DNA from: Ensifer oleiphilus
Lineage (GTDB): Bacteria; Pseudomonadota; Alphaproteobacteria; Rhizobiales; Rhizobiaceae
Assembly: GCF_013371465.1 (NCBI RefSeq)
Contig: NZ_JABWDU010000014.1
Span: 1-64,000 of the forward strand
Reading direction: 5' to 3'
DNA: 64,000 nucleotides
The notes beneath the pieces were generated by a model that was given only the letters and a program-made list of their open reading frames with translations, made no database searches and was not told the origin of the DNA. This document shows positions 54,717-63,445 of this stretch, one piece after another (positions within the stretch are counted from its first letter, which is position 1; each line of letters begins with the position of its first letter). A program made the position numbers and the translations under genes.

Positions 54717-55394
54717 TTACCTTCTTCGGTAATGCGAGCGGACATACGTGCCGTTCTTGCGATAGTACCCGCCGACAAAGGTGGATCCTCCCGAGGGACG
54801 ATAGCTGCTCGCGGACCAAGTCCCATAGCCGTCGTAGCCACCGGGTCTCGAGGCTGCGCTTCTGCCTCCACAGCGCCGGCCGGCTGCATCGAGGCTCTCT
54901 GGCGTTGGACAATTCCCAGTATAGACCTGCGATGAAGAATAGGAGCTGTACGAGGGAGCTGGAGGGTAGGATCCAGCCAGATACGACGGCGAAGCGCCAG
55001 CGTAGGCGCCTTGTTCTGGCTGAGAATTGTTGGCGACGACACTTGTGGAGTCTGTGCCAAAGGCAACCGTGCCACTCGTTCCGTCGGCGAGAGAAACAGT
55101 GCCCGCTCCGGCGCGACCACTGGGCGCGCGTGTCACGGTAATTGTACCATACCTGCCGTCGTTGCACCGTACCGGAGCCGAAATGGTGGGGCTTGTGTCC
55201 AACGCATCGTAGTTGCCAGTACAGACAACGTGCCCGGTCGGCGTGCTGACGCTGAATGTCCCCCCAGACAGCGCTGCGGTCGTGGTTCCCATTAGCACTT
55301 CGCCGCTATTCATTCTTACCGCTGCTGGCAGCGTAATGGAGCCGCACGACGTCAACAGCAGGGCTGCCGCAGCACAGATAACCCTAGTACGCAT
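54717..55394 (-). CDS. Lipoprotein of unknown function
   Basis: This 225-aa protein has a lipobox signal (ICAAAALLLTSC-G) with Cys at ~17. The middle part is beta-rich (GTTTAALSGGTFSVSTPTGH, VCTGNYDALD) and the tail is Ser/Tyr/Gly-rich, ending VGGYYRKNGTYVRSHYRRR. Such G-G-Y-Y-R-K-N-G-T-Y tails recur in small prophage or envelope lipoproteins of Rhizobiales. Being an exported protein, it is an odd resident of a defence-rich stretch and may be older island cargo. No partner gene is evident. Confidence 0.75.
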   Translation of the reverse strand: MRTRVICAAAALLLTSCGSITLPAAVRMNSGEVLMGTTTAALSGGTFSVSTPTGHVVCTGNYDALDTSPTISAPVRCNDGRYGTITVTRAPSGRAGAGTVSLADGTSGTVAFGTDSTSVVANNSQPEQGAYAGASPSYLAGSYPPAPSYSSYSSSQVYTGNCPTPESLDAAGRRCGGRSAASRPGGYDGYGTWSASSYRPSGGSTFVGGYYRKNGTYVRSHYRRR

Positions 55395-55646
55395 TCAATA
55401 TTCCCCCATCCCGGAGGTAGTTTGGCCTCAACTTAGAGGAGAGTCTAGTGCGACTTGTGGCTGCGTTCCTTTCTTTCGTTGCGTGGGATGAGCACCCGTA
55501 AGAACCAATCGGGTTCAGTGGACGTCCGGTTCAAATCCCTTCAAGGCGAAAGATGAAAGTCGGCTCTGGGGCCGACGGCCGACCGTCTGCTGTCAAGGCA
55601 ACTGGCGCGAAAGCGGACATTGAGATCTTTGCGAGCGACCTCTGCG

Positions 55647-56582
55647 TTAGTCATCGTAGGGCTCGCCGGTGTCGAACCTGGCGCCGCACTGAGAGCAGGT
55701 AATCCAATAACTCCAGCCGCCGTAACTCGACGGGTGTGCGGTCATCCTTGTGTTGGCGTTTCGCTGGAGGCATGCAGGGCATGTCCATGGACCTTCAGAG
55801 GGAAAGAGCGATCCATGGAACGGAATTCGAGCGTCCTGTGCCTCCTGCTTCTCCAGTTCGGCAAGCTCTTTGTCCTCAAGTTTCTGAGCTCCGACACCCG
55901 CCTCTTTGAGGGATTTCATCGCGGCGGCCAGTTTGTCGAAGACATGGATCTTTTCCACACCTCTCTCTTTCAGCTCTCGATATAGGAAGGGATCTAAAAT
56001 ACGGGTGCCGCCCACCATTGTCGCCAGATCGCTGTCCTTGGTGATAACCCAGACAGTCTTTTGCTTGCCTACAGCATCCAAAAATTGCTGCCACGAAAGC
56101 TGATCGCCAAGCGGATCACCTTTCTTGCCGGGAGGATTCCCTAGCTCTCGCCGCAGCCTCGCCGCCACCAGTTGATCTTCGGTCGGTGCCACCGCCTTCT
56201 TGAAAAGCGGCGCGAGCATTCCAGAGGCTAAATCCGAGCCTTCACTTATGGCTGACGCAAGCTCCGCGGTGACTGAGTCCCATTCCTTACGTGCGGCTTT
56301 GGCCCGCTCATCAATCTGTTTAAGGTCAGTATTCAATTCGCCATATCGACGGTGCTTCACGAGGTGATCCGGAATGCTAGGAGGCATACGAGAAGTCATC
56401 TCACCCACATTCTTTAGGAACACCGTAAGCTTGTTCCGTTCGACTTCGTTCGCGACCTGTTGCGTAACCAGCAGATGATCTCCAAGCTCCACCAGGGGAA
56501 GGAGAAGCTCCGATGGGAGGCGCCCATCTCGAAGACACCAAAAACCAAGGAAAATGTTTGCATCGATGAATATGGATGGCAT
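55647..56582 (-). CDS. PIN-domain (DUF4935-like) protein with C-terminal zinc ribbon
   Basis: This 311-aa protein begins with a PIN domain: SIFIDANIFLGFWCL (first Asp), VTQQVANEVERNK, then GDPLGDQLSWQQFLDA and VWVITKDSDLATMVGG giving the later acidic cluster. A helical insert (~85-150) separates the halves. The C-terminal ~55 residues form a zinc ribbon with CPACLQRN and CSQCGARF pairs. It is longer than toxin PIN proteins and has no antitoxin gene beside it. It lies divergent to the DUF4297 remnant with 128 bp between. Confidence 0.75.
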   Translation of the reverse strand: MPSIFIDANIFLGFWCLRDGRLPSELLLPLVELGDHLLVTQQVANEVERNKLTVFLKNVGEMTSRMPPSIPDHLVKHRRYGELNTDLKQIDERAKAARKEWDSVTAELASAISEGSDLASGMLAPLFKKAVAPTEDQLVAARLRRELGNPPGKKGDPLGDQLSWQQFLDAVGKQKTVWVITKDSDLATMVGGTRILDPFLYRELKERGVEKIHVFDKLAAAMKSLKEAGVGAQKLEDKELAELEKQEAQDARIPFHGSLFPSEGPWTCPACLQRNANTRMTAHPSSYGGWSYWITCSQCGARFDTGEPYDD

Positions 56583-56710
56583 TGCTGGCTCGCTAGTTTT
56601 TCGCAGACGACGAGTGCGGGCGACGTCAATGAAGTCGACCTAAAGTTTGTGAATCACGCGACAGTAAATCTTTTCAAGAAGGAAACGCACCAATAAAGTG
56701 AAACCGCAAT

Positions 56711-57417
56711 ATGTGGGCTCGATTCCGTTTCGGGCTGGGAGGAGCCTTGACAGAAGTCATCGACGATCTGTTGAACGTACCCGAACGAGAGAACGGGGGC
56801 CGAACGGCCTACGACAGATTCGATTTTCAAACCGCGTGGGGTATCTCCAAAGTCATCGATCTGCACAAGGGCGGGGCGAACTACGCTGTTGGTTTCGAGT
56901 TCCATGTCGACCTCGTCGAGCTCGATGACGCGGATGCGCCTACGACCGCCGTCTTCTACCAGATGAAATCCTTGGACTCGGGACACTGGACCCTTTCTCG
57001 AATCCTTGATCGGCCGGTCGCCGGGAAGAACAAGAAGAAGCAGACGCTGAAGTCGTCGATCGCAGGAAAGGTGTTTGACAACACAAGCGGTTCGGCGCCG
57101 TTGTCGGCAGCCTCGTGATGGTCAGCAACCAGCCGCTTTCCGAGCTTGGCCCAAGATACGAGGAAGTCCCCTTGGCAGCGTTGGAGGCGGCCGACGTCAC
57201 GAAGTTCGTCACGGCAATGAAGCTCGAGTGCAAAGGGGTCAAGGAGGCCGATCACCTCGGGTTCTTCCACTACGAGCAATGCCGTCTGGGACTCGGCCGC
57301 TATGAGGAGTTCATGAATACGATTGTCCGATTTTCGCCCGGTCTCCTGCGAGCGCCGGCAAATGACAATCGTGATTCGATCCGTTTCACGGGGAAGGAGT
57401 CCGCGAGATGCCGCTGA
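56711..57417 (+). pseudogene. Frameshifted DUF4297 (Cap4-like) nuclease gene
   Basis: The N-terminal DUF4297 domain is clear: YDRFDFQTAWGISKVIDLHK, VGFEFHVDLVELDD and TAVFYQMKSLDSGHWTLSRI, the PD-(D/E)XK-type core seen in Cap4 nucleases. At about 57085 one A is missing in AACACA(A)AGCGG, so the first frame ends at 57118. The next frame restores KRFGAVVGSLVMVSNQPLSE, GFFHYEQCRLGLGRYEE and so on to 57417. The C-terminal part of the family is missing. The gene is therefore inactive unless the shift is programmed or a sequencing error. Confidence 0.72.
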
Positions 57418-57930
57418 TTGACCCAGCCGAGGTGCCGGAGGATGTTACCTCGCCCGAGGGCGTGGCCGGCTTGAATACGGTGATCGACACGCTTCGTGCG
57501 CGGCGTGTCGAGACGATCAAGATGCCCGAACCGCCAAAAGGTTTCCGGCTTGCGAACAAGGTACGCGCCTATTGCCAGAGCCAGCTCTGGCGGTGCCTCG
57601 ATCTAGTCGATTCCGCCGAAAGCCTTCGTCGCTCCAATCATGGGCTCGGCACCATAGTTATGGTGCGAGCGATTTACGAGACTGTAGCGGCTTTTCTGCA
57701 TTTTGAGAGAAAACTAGCGGAAATGATGACACCGCTAGAAAGCAAGGCCGATTTGGAGCGCATTGACGTGTTTGTCCACGGCAAAACATTTTCGACCCGC
57801 CTGGAGGACCTGTTGGAAAAGGTTGGCGCTGACGAATCCTCCCGCGCGACAAGCGTGCTCACGCAGATTGATCGGGGCGTGGTTATTGTCAACCCGCGGC
57901 GTAGAATCCTAAACGCCCAAAAGAGACGCG
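57408..57930 (+). pseudogene. DUF4297-partner gene truncated by an IS66 remnant
   Basis: ATG 57408 has a good AAGGAG eight bases upstream and starts a ~165-codon genuine stretch (FRLANKVRAYCQSQLWRCLD, AIYETVAAFLHFERKLAEMM, TFSTRLEDLLEKVG, TSVLTQIDRG). The natural reading is lost near 57890-57930, where IS66 sequence begins, although the frame stays open to 57989. The family is a helical protein of unknown function that appears to accompany the DUF4297 gene. Confidence 0.6.
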
Positions 57931-57934
57931 AAGA

Positions 57935-58270
57935 TACTACCGATCTTGATGCCGAATGCTCCAAGGCAACAATTCGTCGATCCTGTTGATCGGATGGTCG
58001 GCGATGCGCGTGAGGACATCGCGAGTAGGCCTCGGGATCGAGACCGTTTAGCTTTGCGGATTGGATGAGCGACAGGATCGCCGCGGCACGCTCGCCGCCC
58101 TTGTCCGATCCAGCGAATAACCAGTTCTTGCGGCCGAGCGCGATCGGCCGGATCGCCTGCTCGGCGGCATTGTTGTCGATCTCGATGTTGCCGTCGTCGA
58201 GGAAGAGGCAGAGAGTAGTCCAGCGGGTCATAGCATAACGGATCGCCTCCGCCGTGCTGATCGAGCGCAG
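57935..58270 (-). mobile_element. IS66-family transposase (TnpC) C-terminal remnant
   Basis: The minus strand reads LRSISTAEAIRYAMTRW, LFLDDGNIEIDNNAAEQAIR, PIALGRKNWLFAGSDKGGER, AAAILSLIQSAKLNGLDPEA and, after a one-base shift near 58024, VLTRIADHPINRIDELLPW. This is the end of IS66 TnpC with its DDE-domain glutamate region. The rest of the element is gone. Just beyond, on the plus strand up to a stop at about 58375, another real-looking C-terminus appears (REAQALFYNACNSVAQEHLE), perhaps the far side of the interrupted gene. Confidence 0.82.
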
Positions 58271-58393
58271 GGAAGCGCAGGCGCTTTTCTACAATGCTTG
58301 TAACAGTGTGGCGCAGGAGCATCTTGAGGCATCGCTGCCTTCGGATGATTCCGGTCAGGATGATGCACGGCATTAGGGCGCCCCGGTTGGCCG

Positions 58394-61345
58394 TCAGGAC
58401 TGCTGACGTTTGGGGCGGTACCGGAGGCCATGGGGACGCTCACGACTGCGTAGAATTTGCCTGCCCTTGCAGGTGGGGTAGTTCACGCAGCCAAGGAACG
58501 TGCCGTTTCGTCCCTGGCGTTCGACGAGCCATCCATCAGCGCAGGAGGGACAGGCTGGGAACGCCGCGCCGCAGCCACAAAGCACATTCTCCGGATCTGT
58601 CATTCTCTTGACGGGCAAGCCGTTACCACAGGCGCTGCAGGCTTTGAGGGTCTGGCCGCATAGATGGCGGTGTTCGCACGCGAAATACGTGCCGCCCGTC
58701 TTCTCGGGTTGCGCCAGCATACGGCCGCCGCAAGCCTGGCACCGCCACTCGGCAATGCCGGGCTCGCCGATTTCAATGGCCTCGTAATCGGGGTTCCCGG
58801 CCAGCTCCCTCACGAAGGATGAGGGCTTTTCCTTGTGAGCCAGAATGGTGACTGATAGTCGTGCGCGGGTCAGCGCCACATAGAAAAGGCGCCGCTCCTC
58901 CGCATGCTCGAAATTCTCAGGTTCCGGCAGGACGAGATCAAGAAGGGGATCATCCACGATCTCTGAGGGAAAACCCATCGTATCGCCAACAGCGCGCAGG
59001 ATGATGACGTGATCACCCTCAAGCCCCTTGGAGGCGTGCACCGTCATGAAACGGATCGACAATGTCGGGAACCGTTCCGTGAGCGCGGCGAGCGATTGAG
59101 GGCGGGCGTGATGATATCGTCCGAGCAAAAGCACGCTCGTGCCGGGAGCCGCATCGGCAGATAGTCGCTCCAGGGCCGCTCTGAGAGCATCGCCTTCCTG
59201 ACCCCATTTGTAATAGGCAAGCATGATTGCCGGGGTTGTGGTCGTCGACGCAGGAACGACGGTTTTGCTGATCTGCGCGGGGTTGCGGAGTACGAAACGC
59301 CGTGCTGGGTGGGCGATCTTGTCGACACTGCGAAAGGTGCGCCCCAGATCGATGGTGCTATGCACCGCATTGTTGCCGGCAAAGCTGCCGCCAAACGCCG
59401 CGCCAAAGTTGCGCATCAAATGAATGTCCGCACCTGTGAAGCGGTAGATGGACTGCCAGTCATCGCCGACCGCGAACAGGCGCGCATCCTCATGCTGCGC
59501 CTTCAAGGCACGGAGCAGGCGCGCGCGCCCTTCAGAAATATCCTGGAACTCATCGACCAGGATATGCCGATAAGGGCTTTGATAGCGGCCGCTCTCAACA
59601 TGCGCGGTTGCCCGGACGATCATGTCCTCGAAGTCAATCATGGCGCCAAGGCGTGCCTCATAGGCCTCGATCAGAGCGTCAAAAATCTTCAGGAATGAGC
59701 GGCTGCGCGGCACATCATCAGACGAGGCGGCCCGCGCCTCGCAGCGCGCGATGGTTGATCCCGCGCTTTTGTAGTGTCTTAGGAACGTCCCCAGCGTCTG
59801 CGTGAAGGCATCGACCTGTCCCATCGCTGCCAGGGTACTGAAGATCTGATCGGTGGCTACGGGCTTGAGCGTGACGTAGGGGGCTAGCTTTTCTTTGAGA
59901 TTATAGAGCAGCTTGCCTTCGACCTTCTCGTAGCTGAACGTCTCGATCAGGGGCGTGCCGTTCGCCTTGTGTAGTTCGCGCTTCCATTCCATGTCGGCGA
60001 GGTAGCGTTCACGGTCGATATAGGGCGCTGTCGTCAGGCGGGTTGATCCGTCGGCCTGGCGCGTTTTGCGTACGCCGAAATGCTCGATGTAGATGCCACT
60101 CTCCGTCAACCGGAAATCAGGCTTGTAAGGGCCGCGTGCATCCTCGGGGAGCAGGCCCTCATATAAAGGCTCGTATTCGTGGGCGATGCCGTTGCGATAG
60201 AGCCAGTTGGCAATCTCCCATTCTTCAAAGCTCCTGACCCGGTCGCCATTGAGCGTGCGGAGCTCATGGGCCTCCACCCACTGGTAATAGCTGTCGTGCG
60301 TCTTAAAGTCCCATTCGCTCTTGTACGGCCAATAGAACTCAGAGAACCAATCCAGAAGCAGCTTGCCAAGCCCGGCTGTGGCCGCGACTTCATTGATCAG
60401 AATGTCGCGCAGCAGCACTTTAAACTTTGCGTCATCGCTCGCATGTTCGGCAAGCGCTGGCCCCTTGCCCTCAACCTCACGAATGATCCTGTTGCCAAGC
60501 GCGTGAAACGTCATGGCGTCCACCGCTACGCCCGCCCGCTCTTCAATGCGCGCCGCCATCTCCGAGGCCGCGTCTTTTCCGAAGGCCAGGAGCAGGATTT
60601 CATCCGGCTGGCGGATACCGCGCGCGATCAAATAGGCGGCCTTTGCCACGATCACGCTGGTTTTGCCCGAACCGGCTCCCGCAAGGACAAGTGTAGCGTC
60701 CTCATCCGTCACCACGGCGAGGCGCTGCTCGGGCGTCAGCGGATTTTTCTCGATGGTGTCGAAGAAGCCTTTCATCTCGGCCAAGTCAGACTCAATGAAG
60801 CGCGCGATGGCTGCGCGGCGGGCCTGCTCGGGTGCCGCCTGGAATGCGCGGACGGTGTCGATACGTTTTTGCTGATCATCTGGGAGAACGCCGTCAGGGA
60901 TCGTGGCGGGCAATGAATCAAGGGCGGTCGTCGCGCGCATCAGGAAAGGGGCGAGAAGACAGGCCGCCGGATAGCGGCGCGGCTGGTCGAGACGGCTTAC
61001 AGCTTGCGACAGCGCGGTCAGCTCATCTTTCACCGCTTCGCATTGCCGGAGGATGTGCGCGCGGAAGGCCTCGTTGGCCGAGGATATGAACCCGGCCGCA
61101 TCATGCGTGGTGACGCCAGCAAGGCTGGCGACCCGTCCATCTGCGAGGGGCACGGCTATTGTGGTGAAGCCCAGTGTGCTGGTGAGCCGGGCGGGGCCTG
61201 CCCACGCCGAGAAGGGTGCCTGGTGGTGGCCACCAAGGAAGTTGATCCCTGAGGCGGTCTGCTCCGCAGCCCATGACGCATGGCCGAGGGAGCGGAGAAA
61301 TGCTCCCGGCAAAGCGCGTCTCTTGAGAAGCTGCGGTGCTGCCAT
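58394..61345 (-). CDS. Helicase IV-like (HelD/UvrD) helicase with C-terminal zinc fingers
   Basis: This 983-aa superfamily 1 helicase has motif I VLAGAGSGKTSVIVAKAAYL near 225, motif II HILVDEFQDISEGRARLL, motif III VGDDWQSIYRFTGADIH, motif V MTVHASKGLEGDHVIILRAV and motif VI YVALTRARLSVTIL. A helicase-IV-specific insert, YKPDFRLTESGIYIEHFGV with MEWKRELHKANGTPLIETFS, resembles a PD-(D/E)XK fold. The C-terminal ~100 residues hold several Cys pairs, ending in a topoisomerase-type finger (CPSCADGW, FLGCVNYPTC). It is 2 bp from the HipA-like gene on the same strand, so it may be expressed with HipBA. Confidence 0.86.
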   Translation of the reverse strand: MAAPQLLKRRALPGAFLRSLGHASWAAEQTASGINFLGGHHQAPFSAWAGPARLTSTLGFTTIAVPLADGRVASLAGVTTHDAAGFISSANEAFRAHILRQCEAVKDELTALSQAVSRLDQPRRYPAACLLAPFLMRATTALDSLPATIPDGVLPDDQQKRIDTVRAFQAAPEQARRAAIARFIESDLAEMKGFFDTIEKNPLTPEQRLAVVTDEDATLVLAGAGSGKTSVIVAKAAYLIARGIRQPDEILLLAFGKDAASEMAARIEERAGVAVDAMTFHALGNRIIREVEGKGPALAEHASDDAKFKVLLRDILINEVAATAGLGKLLLDWFSEFYWPYKSEWDFKTHDSYYQWVEAHELRTLNGDRVRSFEEWEIANWLYRNGIAHEYEPLYEGLLPEDARGPYKPDFRLTESGIYIEHFGVRKTRQADGSTRLTTAPYIDRERYLADMEWKRELHKANGTPLIETFSYEKVEGKLLYNLKEKLAPYVTLKPVATDQIFSTLAAMGQVDAFTQTLGTFLRHYKSAGSTIARCEARAASSDDVPRSRSFLKIFDALIEAYEARLGAMIDFEDMIVRATAHVESGRYQSPYRHILVDEFQDISEGRARLLRALKAQHEDARLFAVGDDWQSIYRFTGADIHLMRNFGAAFGGSFAGNNAVHSTIDLGRTFRSVDKIAHPARRFVLRNPAQISKTVVPASTTTTPAIMLAYYKWGQEGDALRAALERLSADAAPGTSVLLLGRYHHARPQSLAALTERFPTLSIRFMTVHASKGLEGDHVIILRAVGDTMGFPSEIVDDPLLDLVLPEPENFEHAEERRLFYVALTRARLSVTILAHKEKPSSFVRELAGNPDYEAIEIGEPGIAEWRCQACGGRMLAQPEKTGGTYFACEHRHLCGQTLKACSACGNGLPVKRMTDPENVLCGCGAAFPACPSCADGWLVERQGRNGTFLGCVNYPTCKGRQILRSRERPHGLRYRPKRQQS

Positions 61346-61347
61346 CT

Positions 61348-62670
61348 TTAGGCGTCTCCGCTGGCGATCAGCGCCTTCCGGGCGGCACCAAATGCATCGT
61401 GCAGCGCCTTGTGGCCATCGAGCCCCTCTATGGCGTAGCTATTGAGAAACTGACGTCCGGCGAAAAACTTGCCGTCGACCGGGGTCAGTTCGGCTTCCGC
61501 GCAGACGGCTAGCCATTGTTCGGCAATGGTCGTGATCTGCTGTTCGATCAGCGCGGCGGCTTCCGCCTCTTTGAGATGGTAATCCGGCGCGGCCGCAAGG
61601 CAGGTCGCCAGCGTGCTAGCGCGGCCTTCGCCCTTGATCAGCATGGCCTGTGTGGCTTCGGTGCCCGTGCGGCTTTGCGGGCAGATGTCATAGGCGGGCG
61701 TCAGTGTCATCATCTTGCCGTCCCAAAACGCCGCATGGTTGCGGGCATGGTCGTCGGTGTTGCCGCACAGCACGTTGAAGCAAATCCGTCCGTAGAGTTC
61801 TTTTAGCGTATCTTTGGGGGCAGTGAAGCGATGGCGGATCAGCTCCGCCAAATCCTCATAAGAAGCATAGCGGGCCATCATCTCATCAAGGCCCAGTATT
61901 GTCAGCGCCGAGACCATCGCCTGCCGCGTCCAGCCGTCCTTGGTGTGCCTGCGGTCAAACCGCTCGATCAACAGCACGTCCTTGTGCGCGGCACGGGTTA
62001 TCGACACAGATGCCACGTCGAGCCCACTGGCGCTCGCCAGCTTCATCGCGATAAATTCAGCCTTCACGACGCTGTAGGTGTCGTTACTCGCCGAGAATTT
62101 AGCGATGAACTTCTTTGTGTCGTCGTTGATCAGCGCCTTGGGGCGCGCGCCGCCGATCGAGGTGCCGTGATTAAGCGCCTGGTCGAGTGCCGGGGTCAGG
62201 GGGACGCCCTTTTCGACGAGGGCGGCAGCTTCCATGAGCTCGTCGAGCGATGCTTGTGCGGCGCGGCGGGGGACATACTCCGTTGCCGATGCCTGAAAAT
62301 CGAGAGCGCCCGTCCGGTCGGAGCCTGACTGGAGCAGGTAGGTAAGTTCGCTGATCTCCGGCACGCCGTCAGCGTCGGGCTTCTTGCCCGTCAGCCGGTT
62401 GATGATCACGCGGCGGCCCCACGCATCGGGCGAGCCGTCGCGGATGCAGCTCGCCATCTGCAAGCCGTTGATGGGCGCAATCGCACCTTCCTGAAGGGGA
62501 AGTTCGGGCTCGTAGATAGGAATGGCATTCTTTCGGCCACGGTAGCTGGCGCCATAGGTAAAGAGCAGGCGCTCGCCATCCTGATCGAGGCGGCCTGCGA
62601 CCACTGGTTCGGTTGCCCCGGGTAGCCAAATCCAGACAAAGGCCTCTGTCGCGTCCGCCTTAGAAGTCAT
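61348..62670 (-). CDS. hipA: HipA-family toxin kinase
   Basis: This 440-aa protein has a HipA N-lobe (GRLDQDGERLLFTYGASYRG) and kinase core: GTSIGGARPKALINDDTKKF (ATP/phosphate-binding), VKAEFIAMKLASASGLDVAS, VLLIERFDRR, the catalytic NVLCGNTDDHARNHAAFWDG with its Asp, and LTPAYDICP as the metal-binding loop. HipA toxins phosphorylate aminoacyl-tRNA synthetases and cause dormancy. ATG 62670, six bases after AGGAGG, overlaps the antitoxin gene's end. All catalytic motifs look intact. Confidence 0.9.
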   Translation of the reverse strand: MTSKADATEAFVWIWLPGATEPVVAGRLDQDGERLLFTYGASYRGRKNAIPIYEPELPLQEGAIAPINGLQMASCIRDGSPDAWGRRVIINRLTGKKPDADGVPEISELTYLLQSGSDRTGALDFQASATEYVPRRAAQASLDELMEAAALVEKGVPLTPALDQALNHGTSIGGARPKALINDDTKKFIAKFSASNDTYSVVKAEFIAMKLASASGLDVASVSITRAAHKDVLLIERFDRRHTKDGWTRQAMVSALTILGLDEMMARYASYEDLAELIRHRFTAPKDTLKELYGRICFNVLCGNTDDHARNHAAFWDGKMMTLTPAYDICPQSRTGTEATQAMLIKGEGRASTLATCLAAAPDYHLKEAEAAALIEQQITTIAEQWLAVCAEAELTPVDGKFFAGRQFLNSYAIEGLDGHKALHDAFGAARKALIASGDA

Positions 62671-62992
62671 CATCAACCTCCTTCACCGTGTGCCGGACGC
62701 TCTTGGGCAGCAGGGTCAGTTTTTCGTCGAGGCGGGAGTTTTGAATTTGCAGCGTGCGTTCGTCATAGTCGAACAGACGCACGCCCACGAGTGAGGCGAC
62801 TTCGAAGACGATGCCGATCTCCGGGCCCGGCGCGCCTTTTTCGATACTGGACAGGGTCGTGCGGCTGATGCCGGCACGGTCGGCCAGTTCTTGCGCCGTT
62901 AGGCCGCGCTCGGCCCGGCCGATGCGGATCAGCTTTCCCAGCATGGTGAGTGCCTGGCGCGTCACTCTTGAATAGCTTCTCGTGCGTGGCAA
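62660..62992 (-). CDS. hipB: HipB-like HTH antitoxin
   Basis: This 110-aa protein has an XRE HTH (IRIGRAERGLTAQELADRAG, then ISRTTLSSIEKGAPGPEIGI) and a C-terminal segment that would contact HipA. I chose TTG 62992 with AAGGT seven bases upstream, giving the PRTRSYSRVTRQAL start. The ATG at 63055 lies inside a putative operator and is less likely. It overlaps hipA by 11 bases and should repress its own operon through the repeats at 63041 and 63123. Confidence 0.85.
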   Translation of the reverse strand: MPRTRSYSRVTRQALTMLGKLIRIGRAERGLTAQELADRAGISRTTLSSIEKGAPGPEIGIVFEVASLVGVRLFDYDERTLQIQNSRLDEKLTLLPKSVRHTVKEVDDDF

Positions 62993-63040
62993 TTTTGCTA
63001 CCTTTTGTTCATTCAGATGGACGGGAGGGGCTCTCATGTC

Positions 63041-63141
63041 CATAATTTTGTACATTTTGCCATGGTGTCAGAGGCAAAGTCAACGTTTGTTCACTTGTTT
63101 GGTCATAAGGGTTCTTCGTGGTCATAATTTTGAACATTATG
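63041..63141. promoter_or_regulatory. Paired CATAATTTTG-nACATT operators upstream of hipB
   Basis: CATAAT-TTTGAAC-ATTATG (63123-63141) is a perfect inverted repeat. CATAATTTTGTACATTTTG (63041-63059) is a second copy with one arm imperfect. The centre-to-centre distance is 82 bp, about eight helical turns. They are probably HipB binding sites controlling the hipBA message and possibly the divergent gene. Confidence 0.6.
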
Positions 63142-63445
63142 GAGATTTGCAAGGCACGACCGCAGGCGGTCAGGCTCTAGGCTTTGCCCGGAGCCCCGTT
63201 CGCGAGTCTCCGCCCCTGCGGGTCACGATCCTTCGCGCAAGGTATAAGGAGGGCTCGGGAGCCCACCACCAAAGCAGGCCCGTTCGTGCTTCGCTGTTTC
63301 CGCCGCCACCCCCTCATTGGTGAGGGTGACGGACGGCTCCAGACGAAGCAGGCAAATCGTCAGAATATGAAAACGAGAATAGAGCAAGCCTTTGCTTGCT
63401 CTCACCAGGAGGAATCACCACTATTGGCCGCTACGGGGGGAATCA
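63142..63445. other. Spacer without a gene
   Basis: This gap between the hipB operators and the last gene holds no supportable frame or RNA. It presumably carries the promoter of the rightward gene. Confidence 0.5.
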
